Shown here piece after piece: positions 8,404 through 16,163 of a stretch of 64,000 bases of DNA. Position 1 is the stretch's first letter, and every line of letters begins with the position of its first letter. Both the position numbers and the translations under genes were made by a program. The notes beneath the pieces are model-generated. The model made no database searches, was not told where the DNA came from, and was given only the letters and a program-made list of their open reading frames with translations. The stretch comes from Chromatiales bacterium (GTDB taxonomy: Bacteria; Pseudomonadota; Gammaproteobacteria; JAGRGH01), in assembly GCA_020445605.1 (NCBI GenBank), contig JAGRGH010000031.1:62001-126000 (forward strand), in the 5' to 3' direction.

Positions 8404-9231
8404 ATGACAACCTGTAGCGACGTCGCGACGGCCGATCTCGACTCGGACCTCGACGCCTACTCGCGCCGCGCGGCGCGCAGCGGCGGCCGCAAGTCCCCGG
8501 CCGAACTGCTCGGCTACACCGCCGCCGCGACCGGCATGGCCTTTGCCGGCGGCGATGCCATGGCCAGCGTCATGCACATGACAACGCCGCAGACATTCTC
8601 GGTTGGCTCTAATTCGTTGAAGAATTTCCTTTTCGATGTAGACGGCGCCGGTGCCCCTGACTTTTTCTTTGTCCTGGGCCACGCCTTTTACACAGGCGGC
8701 GGGACCTCCTACGGTTCCGCGTTCGCGGAGCTGGGCTTCGCCGCTCCAGGGCGCGCGCTGAAGGGGCCTACATTCTTGGCCGACCTGGTCGCCGGCGCGC
8801 TTATTGGGCCCACTGGGTCCTTTGGGAGTGGCCCCTTCTACTCCGTCAGCACCTATAGCGGTGTTACCTCGAGTGTCCGGGGAAGCTTTAGCCCTAGTTC
8901 GACGGGCCTCCTAGGTTTCCGGTTTACCGGCGCCACGGGGGTGCCAGGAACCCAGTATGGCTGGGCGCAGATTCACGTCGCTGCCAGGCCCGGGCCAGGA
9001 GGTTCCGCGTCGCTGACCATCTCTGAGTGGGCCTTCGAGAACTGCGGAGATTCGATTCAGGCTGGTCAGACTTCGGGTGTGGGCAGCTGCGATGCCGTCA
9101 GCACGCCGGCACCCTCGCCGGCCACCCCGCTGCTGGCCCTGCTGGGCCTCGGCGCCATGGGCATCCGCCGCTATCGCGAGCGCCGCGAGGTGGGACTGAA
9201 GCGCCTCGCGGAATCCGCCGCGCCGGCCTGA
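8404..9231 (+). CDS. Putative exosortase-sorted surface protein, PAP-CTERM variant (paralogue 1)
   Basis: A 275-residue protein ending in a PEP-CTERM-like tail: PAPSPATPLLALLGLGAMG starting at residue 235, then an Arg cluster IRRYRERR. The Glu of PEP is replaced by Ala, and about 15 residues follow the Arg cluster, longer than usual. The N-terminus is not a classical Sec signal: an acidic start, then YSRRAARSGGRKSPAE and a weakly hydrophobic AELLGYTAAATGMAFAGG stretch. The C-terminal body carries GLLGFRFTG, QYGWAQIHV and LTISEWAFE, phrases common in PEP-CTERM proteins predicted to be beta-rich. Expected destination is the outer surface or exopolysaccharide. It sits behind a sigma-54 promoter and is followed by a paralogue. 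Confidence 0.78.
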   Translation: MTTCSDVATADLDSDLDAYSRRAARSGGRKSPAELLGYTAAATGMAFAGGDAMASVMHMTTPQTFSVGSNSLKNFLFDVDGAGAPDFFFVLGHAFYTGGGTSYGSAFAELGFAAPGRALKGPTFLADLVAGALIGPTGSFGSGPFYSVSTYSGVTSSVRGSFSPSSTGLLGFRFTGATGVPGTQYGWAQIHVAARPGPGGSASLTISEWAFENCGDSIQAGQTSGVGSCDAVSTPAPSPATPLLALLGLGAMGIRRYRERREVGLKRLAESAAPA

Positions 9232-9325
9232 TTCATCGCCCCACGGGCGGCTCAGACGCAGGCCGTCCCGGTCAGCGCCCGATTCCGGTGGCCGCAAGCC
9301 ATCAGGGCTGCGGCGCAGGCACGGC

Positions 9326-9364
9326 TGTAAACTTGTGCGCGTCGCCGTGTCGAAAAACTTTACA
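9326..9364 (+). promoter_or_regulatory. Inverted repeat, putative enhancer site for PrsR, copy 2
   Basis: TGTAAA/TTTACA arms with the same spacing as copy 1 although bases between the arms differ (CTTGTGCGC versus CCTGTGCGTG), which suggests selection on the arms and spacing. Regulator identity is inferred. Confidence 0.5.
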
Positions 9365-9438
9365 ATTCCGGCACGAAAACCCGTCTCCGCCCACGTTCGA
9401 AAACCTGAAACCCACGCATAAACAATGGGTTGAAAATT

Positions 9439-9454
9439 TGGCATGAAAAGTGCC
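9439..9454 (+). promoter_or_regulatory. Sigma-54 (-24/-12) promoter, copy 2
   Basis: TGGCATGAAAAGTGCC: consensus TGGCA -24 box and GG-N10-GC spacing. The downstream ATG at 9506 is 52 bases away, almost the same distance as in copy 1. Confidence 0.8.
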
Positions 9455-9505
9455 GTTATTTTGACGGGTTTAATCACACACCAAATTCCTCGGGAAAGAA
9501 AAGCA

Positions 9506-10345
9506 ATGAACACCCGCAGCGACTCCGAAACTCCTGAACTCGACTCAAGCTTGGATGCCTACGCGCGCCGCGCCGCGCGAACAGGCAGCCGCAAGACCCC
9601 GGCTGAACTGCTCGGCTACACCGCTGCGGCCACGGGCATGGCCTTCGCCGGCGGTGACGCGATGGCCGCCGTCATCCATATCAATGCGATGCCGCAGAAC
9701 TTCTCCATTGGTTCTTCTGGTTTCCAAGCCTTTGACTGGGACATCGATGGCGCGGGCGGCGACGACCTGCAGTTCAGGTTGAACCATTTCTACACCTACT
9801 CGGGGGGGGAGACCTCCACAACCAGCGGATCGGTTTGGGCGGCGGTTTCGGGCGGGCTCCCTGGTCGTGCGCTCATGAGCGGCGGGTTTCCCGCCAATCT
9901 GATCTTTGGCCAACTCATCGGCGCCGCGGGCGCGTTTGGGATCGGCACGCTGTATTCGATATCAACCTTTTCCGGCGTTCCTAGCAGCTTCGTTGGAAAC
10001 TTCTCTAACACCTCCAGCGGTTACCTGGGCTTCCGGTTCACGGGCTCCACGGGCGTCCCCGGCACCCAGTACGGCTGGGCGCGCATCCATATCGAGTTGT
10101 TTCCGGGGGAGGACGGTGGCGCCACGCTGACGATCTCGGAGTGGGCCTTCGAGAACTGCGGTGATTCGATCACCGCCGGCCAGACTTCGGGCCTTGGTAG
10201 CTGCGATCCGACCGGCACGCCGGCCCCCTCGCCGGCCACCCCGCTGCTGGCGCTGTTGGGTCTGGGCGCCATGGGCATCCGCCGCTATCGCGAGCGCCGC
10301 CACGCGGCCCTGGAGCGACTGGCGGGGGAACCGGCGCCGGCCTGA
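9506..10345 (+). CDS. Putative exosortase-sorted surface protein, PAP-CTERM variant (paralogue 2)
   Basis: A 279-residue paralogue of the preceding gene. The two share the N-terminal block (RRAAR, AELLGYTAAATGMAFAGGDA), the GFRFTGSTGVPGTQYGWA core and a nearly identical tail, PAPSPATPLLALLGLGAMG at residue 239 followed by IRRYRERR; the middle part (about residues 75-140) has diverged. The frame is open upstream to 9443, but the ATG at 9506 aligns with the start of paralogue 1 and lies correctly behind the sigma-54 promoter; a start at 9443 would fall inside that promoter. Likely a tandem duplication that included the promoter. A strong terminator follows. Confidence 0.78.
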   Translation: MNTRSDSETPELDSSLDAYARRAARTGSRKTPAELLGYTAAATGMAFAGGDAMAAVIHINAMPQNFSIGSSGFQAFDWDIDGAGGDDLQFRLNHFYTYSGGETSTTSGSVWAAVSGGLPGRALMSGGFPANLIFGQLIGAAGAFGIGTLYSISTFSGVPSSFVGNFSNTSSGYLGFRFTGSTGVPGTQYGWARIHIELFPGEDGGATLTISEWAFENCGDSITAGQTSGLGSCDPTGTPAPSPATPLLALLGLGAMGIRRYRERRHAALERLAGEPAPA

Positions 10346-10363
10346 TCTCCGGCGCTCCGAACG

Positions 10364-10396
10364 GGCCGGATTGGCGTTGCCAGTCCGGCCTTTTTC
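10364..10396 (+). terminator. Rho-independent terminator after the tail-protein pair
   Basis: Stem GGCCGGA (10364-10370) pairs with TCCGGCC (10384-10390), with an inner GGC/GCC extension, followed by TTTTTCG. It ends the transcription unit 19 bases after the stop of paralogue 2. Confidence 0.85.
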
Positions 10397-10489
10397 GTTT
10401 CTAGCTCAATGACCGCGGCGTGAGCGTTCACCGGGATTCGCACCTGCCGGGCCGGTGGCTGAATTTCCGCTTCAAGGCCGATTCGCGGC

Positions 10490-10517
10490 TATACTGTGTA
10501 GCTGTGAGACTGTGAGA
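10490..10517 (+). promoter_or_regulatory. vapBC promoter region with direct repeat
   Basis: A TATACT -10 box at 10490-10495 is followed by a perfect tandem CTGTGAGA repeat (10502-10517) just before the vapB start at 10523. I see no good -35. A direct or inverted repeat over the promoter is typical for autorepression by VapB/VapBC; operator role is inferred. Confidence 0.4.
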
Positions 10518-10522
10518 TCGCC

Positions 10523-10753
10523 ATGAAGAACATCACCGTATCCGTCGACGACGAGACCTACCGTCAGGCCCGCATCCTCGCCGCGCAGCGCGGTACCTCG
10601 GTCAGCGCCATGGTCCGGGCCTATCTCGAGCAGTTGCGGCAGTCGGCCACGCCGGAGGCGGATCGTGCGGCGCCCCTGTTCGCCGCGCTGGACAAGGCCG
10701 GCGAGTTCGTGGCGGCCCGGCGCATGACGCGCGAACAGGCCCATGAGCGCTGA
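10523..10753 (+). CDS. vapB: VapB-type antitoxin, ribbon-helix-helix
   Basis: A 76-residue protein with an N-terminal ribbon-helix-helix DNA-binding domain (MKNITVSVDDETYRQARILA, then helix RGTSVSAMVRAYLEQL) and an acidic/basic C-terminal tail that would wrap the toxin. The stop overlaps the start of the PIN-domain gene by 11 bases, the standard translational coupling of antitoxin-first TA modules. It should neutralise VapC and repress its own promoter. Confidence 0.85.
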   Translation: MKNITVSVDDETYRQARILAAQRGTSVSAMVRAYLEQLRQSATPEADRAAPLFAALDKAGEFVAARRMTREQAHER

Positions 10754-11159
10754 GGCATTCCTGGACACCAACATCCTGCTCTACGCGATCTCCAGCGCTC
10801 CCGCGGAGCAGGCCAAACGCACCACCGCTAGGGCGCTGCTGGCGGCCGGGGACTGGGGCGTCTCCGTTCAGGTGTTGCAGGAGTTCTATGTCAACGCGAC
10901 GCGGGGCCCACATCCGGCGATGAACCACGCGGACGCCACGGCCGTGGTCGAACAGTTCATGCAGCGACCGCTGGTCGTCACCGACCCGGCGTTGATGCGT
11001 ACCGCGCTGATGGTCAAAGACCGCTACCAGCTCGCCTACTGGGACGCCGCCATCGTGGCCGCCGCCCAGCAGCTTGCGGCCACGGTCCTGTACTCGGAAG
11101 ACCTGAACGCCGGGCAAGACTACGCCGGCGTCACGGTGGTCAATCCGTTCCGGGTGTAG
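10743..11159 (+). CDS. vapC: VapC-type toxin, PIN-domain ribonuclease
   Basis: A 138-residue PIN-domain protein. Acidic active-site residues are in place: D8 (FLDTNILLYA), E47 (VLQEFYVNATR), D101 (YWDAAIVAAA) and D120 (LYSEDLNAG). VapC toxins cleave tRNA or rRNA; the target here is not predictable. Encoded with vapB in one operon; the next gene starts 53 bases downstream in the same direction and could be co-transcribed, as no terminator is visible. Confidence 0.88.
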   Translation: MSAEAFLDTNILLYAISSAPAEQAKRTTARALLAAGDWGVSVQVLQEFYVNATRGPHPAMNHADATAVVEQFMQRPLVVTDPALMRTALMVKDRYQLAYWDAAIVAAAQQLAATVLYSEDLNAGQDYAGVTVVNPFRV

Positions 11160-11212
11160 TCCGCCACGCGCGCGTGGCAATCTTTTGACTTTGATTTTTC
11201 GAGCACCAAGAG

Positions 11213-14191
11213 ATGGCTAATAAAGTACTGGTGATCGGTTGGGACGCGGCCGACTGGAAGACCATGGACCGCCTCATGGACACCGGTCAGATGCCCATCC
11301 TGCAAGGGCTGGTCGAGCGCGGCACACGCGGCAACCTGACCACGCTGCACCCGGTGCTTTCGCCCATGCTTTGGACCAGCATCGCCACCGGCAAGCGCCC
11401 GTTCAAACACGGCATCCACGGCTTCGCCGAGCCCGATCCGGCCGGCGGCGCACGGCCGATCACCAACCTCGGCCGCAAGACCAAGGCGATCTGGAACATC
11501 CTCAACCAGCAGGGCCTGCGCTCCACCGTGGTCGGCTGGTGGCCCAGTCACCCGGCCGAACCCATCAACGGCGTAATGGTCTCGGACATGTTCCAAAAAG
11601 CCCCCAAGGTCGACAAGGGAGTCGGCCAGCCCTGGCCGATGAAACCGGAAACGGTTCACCCCGAACGACTGGCCGAGGAACTCGCCGAGTTCCGCGTGCG
11701 CCCGGAGGAGATGAGCGCCGACGTGCTCGAGCCTTTCATCCCGAAGCTCATGGACATCGATCTCGAGAAGGACAAGCGCGCAATCGGCGTCGCGAAGATC
11801 CTCGCCGAGACGGCCAGCGTCCAGGCCGCCGCGGATTATCTGATCGACCGCGAGCCCTGGGACTTCATGGCCGTGTACTTCGACGGCATCGACCACTTCG
11901 GCCACGGCTTCATGAAGTACCACCCGCCGCGCCAGGACTGGATACCCGAGCGCGACTTCGAGCTGTACTCGAACGTGATCGACATGGGCTACAAGTTCCA
12001 TGACCTGATGCTCGGCCAGATGCTGAGCAAGATCGACCTCGCCGAGACCATCGTCGTCATGTGCTCGGACCACGGCTTCCACCCCGATCACCTGCGCCCG
12101 CGCGCCATCCCGAAGGAGCCGGCCGGCCCCGCCGCCGAGCACCGCGAACACGGCATGTTCCTGATCGCCGGTCCCGGTATCCGCAAGGATCACCTGGTCC
12201 ACGGCGCGACCCTGCTTGACGTGACGCCGACTATTCTCGCGGTATACGGCCTGCCGATCGGCGAGGACATGGACGGCGAACCCCTGCTGGACTGCTTCGA
12301 GACCGAACCCGAACTGCAATGGATCGAGTCCTGGGACGCAGTCGAAGGTGAGGCCGGCCTGCACCCGGAGGGCAAGGAGATGCCCACCGCCGACAGTGCC
12401 GAGACCATGCAACAGCTCGTGGACCTGGGCTACATCGACAAGCCCGACGTGGACCTCTCCGTCGCGCAAAAGCAGACCCAGCGCGAGCTGGACTACAACC
12501 TCGCCGAGTCCCTGATGCACGCCGGGCGCTTCGCCCACGCCATCGGTCACCTGGAGCGTCTGTGGGGGGAATGGCCCATGGAGCACCGCTTTGGCGTGCG
12601 CCTTGCGTACTGCGCGCAGATGCTCGGACAGACCGGCTTCCAGCGCGAGATCGTCGAGACCCTGTTGCAGCGTCGGCAGGACGAAGCCAGCGCCGCGCGC
12701 GAAAAGCTGCGCGAGTTCCACAAGGTGCTGAAACAACGCAAGGCCGAACGCGGCGAGGCAACCGAACAGGACGAAGCCGCGCTCGAGCAGGAGGCGACGA
12801 AGGAGGCCGAGGCCGAGCGCCTGCGTCAATCGCTGGATGTGCCCGAGGAAGAGAAGGCGGAAGAAGAAAAGCCGCTGATGGGCGTCAAGGAGCGCGAGCA
12901 GTACCTGAACCTGCAGTCCAAGGCGCGCTTCAGCCCGTATTTCATGCACTACCTGCTTGGCAACGTGCTGTTCGACGAGGGCAAGTACGAGCAAGCGCTC
13001 GAGGTGTTGAACAAGGCCGAGAAGGCCAGCCCCAAGTCCACGCGCCTGCTTACGCTCATCGGCCGCGTGTACCTGGAGATGAAACGCCCGAAAGACGCCG
13101 AGCAGGCGTTCATGCGGGTGATCGAATTCGACCCGCTGCACCCGGACGCCTTCCTCGGCCTGACCCGCGTCACCCTGCACCGGCGGCAATTCAAGCGGGC
13201 CGCGCAGCTGGCGCTGAAAACCATCGGACTGCGCTACCAGTTCCCGTGGGCGCACCACTGCCTCGGCCTCGCGCTGGAAGGCATGAAACGCTACCAGCGC
13301 GCCACGCAGGCGTTCGAGATGGCGGTCAGCCAGAACCCGAACTTTCTCGATGCCCATCGTCGCCTGGAACACCTGTATGCGCATGTGCTCGGCAATTCGA
13401 CGGCCATGAGGGAGAAGGCCGAGGAACACACTCGGGCGATCGCGGAGATCGGCCAGCGCGTCGAGGAACATCGCGCCCGGCGCATGGCGCGACTGGCAAA
13501 GATCGACGGCGGCGCCGACGTGAAACCCGTGAAGCTCGACGATCCGAACGCCGAGCCGCCGCGCGACCCGGTCCTCGATCAGCCCCCGTGCGAGATCGTG
13601 GTCGTTTCCGGCCTGCCGCGCTCAGGCACCAGCATGATGATGCAGATGCTCGAGGCCGGCGGCCTGCCGCCGCTGACCGACGGCCAGCGCGCAGCCGACG
13701 GCGACAACCCCAGGGGTTATTACGAATTCGAGCGCGCCAAGCGCCTGATGACCGACCGCGGCTGGCTGCCGGAGGCCGACGGCAAGGCCGTGAAGATCAT
13801 CGCGCAACTGCTGGCCTATCTGCCGCCGCAGCCACACCGCTACCGCGTCGTTTTCATGGAACGCGACCTGGACGAGGTCACTGCCTCGCAGGCGCGGATG
13901 CTGGAGAACCTGGACAAGAAGGGCGCGCGCCTGCCGCAGGAAAAACTCAGGCAGACCTATGCCGGCCAACTGGCCGCGCTGAAAAAGCTGCTCGATCAGC
14001 ACCGCGGCGTGCAGGTGCTGTGGCTGAACCACGCGGAGGTGATCGCCGAGCCCCAGAAAATGGCCCGGCGAATTGCACTGTTCCTCGATCGCGAGATGGA
14101 CGAGGCGGCCATGGCCGAGGTCGTGGACCCGAGCCTGCACCGGCAGCGCACAAGCCAGGAGCCTGGGCCGGTTGCGCAGACCGCAGGCTGA
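11213..14191 (+). CDS. Phosphodiesterase - TPR - sulfotransferase fusion protein
   Basis: A 992-residue three-part protein. Residues 1-360 are an alkaline-phosphatase-superfamily phosphodiesterase/nucleotide pyrophosphatase domain: metal Asp in VIGWDAADW (D11), candidate nucleophile S50 in VLSPMLWTSIATG, FDGIDHFGHGF and the metal-binding SDHGFH. A charged, Glu/Lys/Ala-rich probable coiled coil covers about 490-560. Residues 560-750 contain TPR-like helices (ALEVLNKAEKASPKSTRLL, AEQAFMRVIEFDPLHPDAF, ATQAFEMAVSQNPNFLDAH). Residues 790-985 are a P-loop sulfotransferase-like domain with GLPRSGTS at 800-807. No signal peptide, so cytoplasmic. Substrate unknown; acting on a sulfated or nucleotide-linked glycan precursor is a guess. 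Confidence 0.85.
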   Translation: MANKVLVIGWDAADWKTMDRLMDTGQMPILQGLVERGTRGNLTTLHPVLSPMLWTSIATGKRPFKHGIHGFAEPDPAGGARPITNLGRKTKAIWNILNQQGLRSTVVGWWPSHPAEPINGVMVSDMFQKAPKVDKGVGQPWPMKPETVHPERLAEELAEFRVRPEEMSADVLEPFIPKLMDIDLEKDKRAIGVAKILAETASVQAAADYLIDREPWDFMAVYFDGIDHFGHGFMKYHPPRQDWIPERDFELYSNVIDMGYKFHDLMLGQMLSKIDLAETIVVMCSDHGFHPDHLRPRAIPKEPAGPAAEHREHGMFLIAGPGIRKDHLVHGATLLDVTPTILAVYGLPIGEDMDGEPLLDCFETEPELQWIESWDAVEGEAGLHPEGKEMPTADSAETMQQLVDLGYIDKPDVDLSVAQKQTQRELDYNLAESLMHAGRFAHAIGHLERLWGEWPMEHRFGVRLAYCAQMLGQTGFQREIVETLLQRRQDEASAAREKLREFHKVLKQRKAERGEATEQDEAALEQEATKEAEAERLRQSLDVPEEEKAEEEKPLMGVKEREQYLNLQSKARFSPYFMHYLLGNVLFDEGKYEQALEVLNKAEKASPKSTRLLTLIGRVYLEMKRPKDAEQAFMRVIEFDPLHPDAFLGLTRVTLHRRQFKRAAQLALKTIGLRYQFPWAHHCLGLALEGMKRYQRATQAFEMAVSQNPNFLDAHRRLEHLYAHVLGNSTAMREKAEEHTRAIAEIGQRVEEHRARRMARLAKIDGGADVKPVKLDDPNAEPPRDPVLDQPPCEIVVVSGLPRSGTSMMMQMLEAGGLPPLTDGQRAADGDNPRGYYEFERAKRLMTDRGWLPEADGKAVKIIAQLLAYLPPQPHRYRVVFMERDLDEVTASQARMLENLDKKGARLPQEKLRQTYAGQLAALKKLLDQHRGVQVLWLNHAEVIAEPQKMARRIALFLDREMDEAAMAEVVDPSLHRQRTSQEPGPVAQTAG

Positions 14192-14224
14192 CTGCAGTGG
14201 CCTCGCCACGGAATTCAAACTCCA

Positions 14225-14263
14225 GGGAAACTCTGAATTGTCAGAGTTTCCCGCGGCACATGG
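14225..14263 (-). repeat. Palindromic repeat A (minus orientation)
   Basis: A perfect 12-bp stem, GGGAAACTCTGA (14225-14236) and TCAGAGTTTCCC (14241-14252), with a 4-base loop, followed by GCGGCACATGG (14253-14263). Read on the minus strand it matches copies B and C including the flank CCATGTGCCGC. The rest of the 14192-14397 interval shows no gene. Confidence 0.85.
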
Positions 14264-14397
14264 ACGTGCCACCATTTTCAAAGGGCGTAGGACGTCGAAA
14301 ATGCAAGAAAACGAAAAATTGCACCTTTTCGTTTTCACTGCTCTGGCAATCCGGGACGAATTGCCCAGACCTTCCCCGGGTTATCCGGCGATCTCGA

Positions 14398-15366
14398 TCA
14401 AAACGCGAGCAGAATCAGCTGAACGACCCCATATACAACGGCCCCCAGCAGGACCAATAACAGGCTGTTGACAATATATTTCAGCGTCTTGTAGAGCGGA
14501 CGGTTGGTTTTCTTCAGTTCTTTGGTGCGCTTCAGTAGCGGTGAGAGAGTCGCAAAGACTCGATTGTAAGCGCCCTGTTTATCTTCACTGGTATTCGGCA
14601 CCACTGAGAATCGGACAATCCCCTTGTAAAACCACTGGACCGCTCGGCCGATGATGCCCATCGGACGTTCAACATCACACATCAGGATCAGGCGTGATTG
14701 ATCGGTGTTGTTCAGGGCGTAATGGAGGTAGGTTTCATCGAAGATCAGCGCTTCACCATCGCGCCACGAATAGTCCCGACCATCGACATTGATGAAACAG
14801 CGGTCATCGTTGGGCGTTTTCAACCCCAGGTGGAACCGCAACGAGACGGCGGCCGGATCAAGGTGGCGGGTGAGTTTTGAGCCGGGCGGCAGCAAGGTGA
14901 ACATCGCGCCATTGACAGTCCTGACCCGGGAAAGGATGTCGACCGTTCTAGGACAATGTCTCTTCGCCGACGCGTGGGTATAGCCGTACCAGGTGACGTA
15001 AAACTTGCTCCAGCCGTATTTGTAGAAAGTGCGGAACCCCACATCGTAGTAAGAGGCCTCGCCTTCCCGGGTTGTCTGGTCGAAAAAGCCGATTTCGGTC
15101 AGCGCTACAGCCTCTTCGCGTATGAGCTCCCAGTTCTCCTGGATTTCCCGCAGCTCGGGGAAATCCGCCGTATCCATGATGGCCCTGCGCGCGCGTTTTT
15201 CGGTATTGAGATAGAGCAGGCAGTTGAGCGGGGTAAAAACAGGCCAGCCCTTGCGCAGATATTCCGACAAGCCCGCGTATCGAACCTCGCCCCGGTAGCG
15301 GTAGACGTACCAGATCGAACCGACGACAAATAGAACGAAGACGCCCAGTGCGATCGATGCAGTCAT
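14398..15366 (-). CDS. Aspartyl/asparaginyl beta-hydroxylase family protein, LpxO-like
   Basis: A 322-residue Fe(II)/2-oxoglutarate dioxygenase. Iron ligands fit H168-x-D170 (TRHLDP) and H215 (ETYLHYALNN), with R224 (QSRLIL) as probable 2-oxoglutarate-binding residue. An N-terminal transmembrane helix (about 4-22) precedes the catalytic domain, and a second helix (about 299-320) ends the protein. LpxO enzymes hydroxylate the secondary acyl chain of lipid A at the inner membrane, and this architecture fits, but peptide-hydroxylating relatives exist. ATG at 15366 chosen over the GTG at 15372. It stands alone, flanked on both sides by the GGGAAACTCTGA palindromes. Confidence 0.85.
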   Translation of the reverse strand: MTASIALGVFVLFVVGSIWYVYRYRGEVRYAGLSEYLRKGWPVFTPLNCLLYLNTEKRARRAIMDTADFPELREIQENWELIREEAVALTEIGFFDQTTREGEASYYDVGFRTFYKYGWSKFYVTWYGYTHASAKRHCPRTVDILSRVRTVNGAMFTLLPPGSKLTRHLDPAAVSLRFHLGLKTPNDDRCFINVDGRDYSWRDGEALIFDETYLHYALNNTDQSRLILMCDVERPMGIIGRAVQWFYKGIVRFSVVPNTSEDKQGAYNRVFATLSPLLKRTKELKKTNRPLYKTLKYIVNSLLLVLLGAVVYGVVQLILLAF

Positions 15367-15670
15367 GTTCACGCTTTCGAACTGAGCGCGGTCGGAGAAG
15401 TTCCGGACGTGCTGGGAAAAATAATGGCCGTTTCCAGATAGATCCCGCCGGTTTCTGGTCTGGTCTCAGCCCACGGGCAAGCCTGCGTTGCGTCCCAAAA
15501 CCGGCTGACGCAGTGACAACAATGCTTAAGCCCCTCCCACTTCCCTCACAGCCGGCAGCCCCCCGTAGCCGGCCGCGACGAATCCCCGACGGGTGGACGG
15601 GAACACAGCGCCCTGTTCGACTTCGCGCGCTTTCGACAGCTTGCTGCCGCGAAAAAAGGCGGAATTTCCC

Positions 15671-15706
15671 TGTGCCGCAGGAAACTCTGAATTCTTCAGG
15701 GGTTCC
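15671..15706 (+). repeat. Palindromic repeat B
   Basis: TGTGCCGC then AGGAAACTCTGA (15679-15690), a short loop and TCAGGGGTTCC; same family as A and C, but the right arm carries two changes that weaken the stem. Bases 15367-15670 contain no gene that I can support. Confidence 0.75.
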
Positions 15707-15742
15707 CTTTCAACGGCTTGCAGCCGCCGTTCGGCGACACCT

Positions 15743-15781
15743 CCATGTGCCGCGGGAAACTCTGAATCGTTCAGAGTTTCC
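15743..15781 (+). repeat. Palindromic repeat C
   Basis: CCATGTGCCGC flank (15743-15753), left arm GGGAAACTCTGA (15754-15765), five-base loop, right arm TCAGAGTTTCC (15771-15781). It is 37 bases from copy B, in the same orientation, and lies 18 bases beyond the stop of the LysM gene, where it could also act as a transcript end. Confidence 0.85.
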
Positions 15782-15798
15782 TTGGCAGCATCCAGCGC

Positions 15799-16035
15799 TC
15801 AGCGATTCGGCGGCAGCGCGAGCACCTGGCCGATGGAGATCACGTTGCAATTGGCCAGTGCGTTGAGTTCGCACATCGCGCGCCAGCGATTGCCGGCCAG
15901 TTTGCCGAGGGTGTCTCCCGGCGCGACGACGATGTAGTCATCGGCCTGTGCCGAGGTCACCATGAACGCCTGGGCCGGCGAGACGGCCACGAACGATGCC
16001 AGCGCGAGTGCACCGGCGGTCATCAGCTTGCGCAT
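15799..16035 (-). CDS. Secreted LysM-domain miniprotein
   Basis: A 78-residue protein: Sec signal peptide (MRKLMTAGALALASFVAVSP, cleavage near AQA, residue 23) followed by one LysM module (DDYIVVAPGDTLGKLAGNRW ... SIGQVLALPP) with two cysteines (CELNALANC) inside. LysM binds peptidoglycan or chitin-like glycans, so it probably decorates the periplasmic wall. The frame is open to 16305 but only the ATG at 16035 has a signal peptide, and an AGGAG ribosome site lies 9 bases upstream. Nothing in the neighbourhood narrows its role. Confidence 0.85.
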   Translation of the reverse strand: MRKLMTAGALALASFVAVSPAQAFMVTSAQADDYIVVAPGDTLGKLAGNRWRAMCELNALANCNVISIGQVLALPPNR

Positions 16036-16163
16036 GGGTTGAATCTCCTGTTGCGGGGACGCGGATCGTGCCTGTTTTACAGGACGGATCATGGCGGCAA
16101 GATGATCTGTTGCAAGCGGTGCCGAAAAAAATCCACCGAGGCGGACATCGGGCCGCCGGGGGA

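Larger units (their letters stand above)
9299..9454 (+). repeat. Duplicated upstream regulatory region, copy 2
   Basis: Second copy of the block at 8198-8354, offset by 1101 bp. It holds TGTAAA at 9326-9331 and TTTACA at 9359-9364, again 33 bp apart, the shared phrase CGAAAACCTGAAAC, and the sigma-54 promoter at its end. Bases 9232-9298 show nothing else. Confidence 0.85.

Noticed and set aside
11180-11200. Possible sigma-54 promoter before the phosphodiesterase fusion (TGGCAATCTTTTGAC)
   Set aside because: The -24 box looks right, but the downstream GC dinucleotide is missing at the required 10-base spacing.
11120-13471. A 783-codon open frame antisense to the phosphodiesterase fusion
   Set aside because: Composition is that of an antisense shadow; the sense strand has phosphodiesterase and TPR motifs in order.
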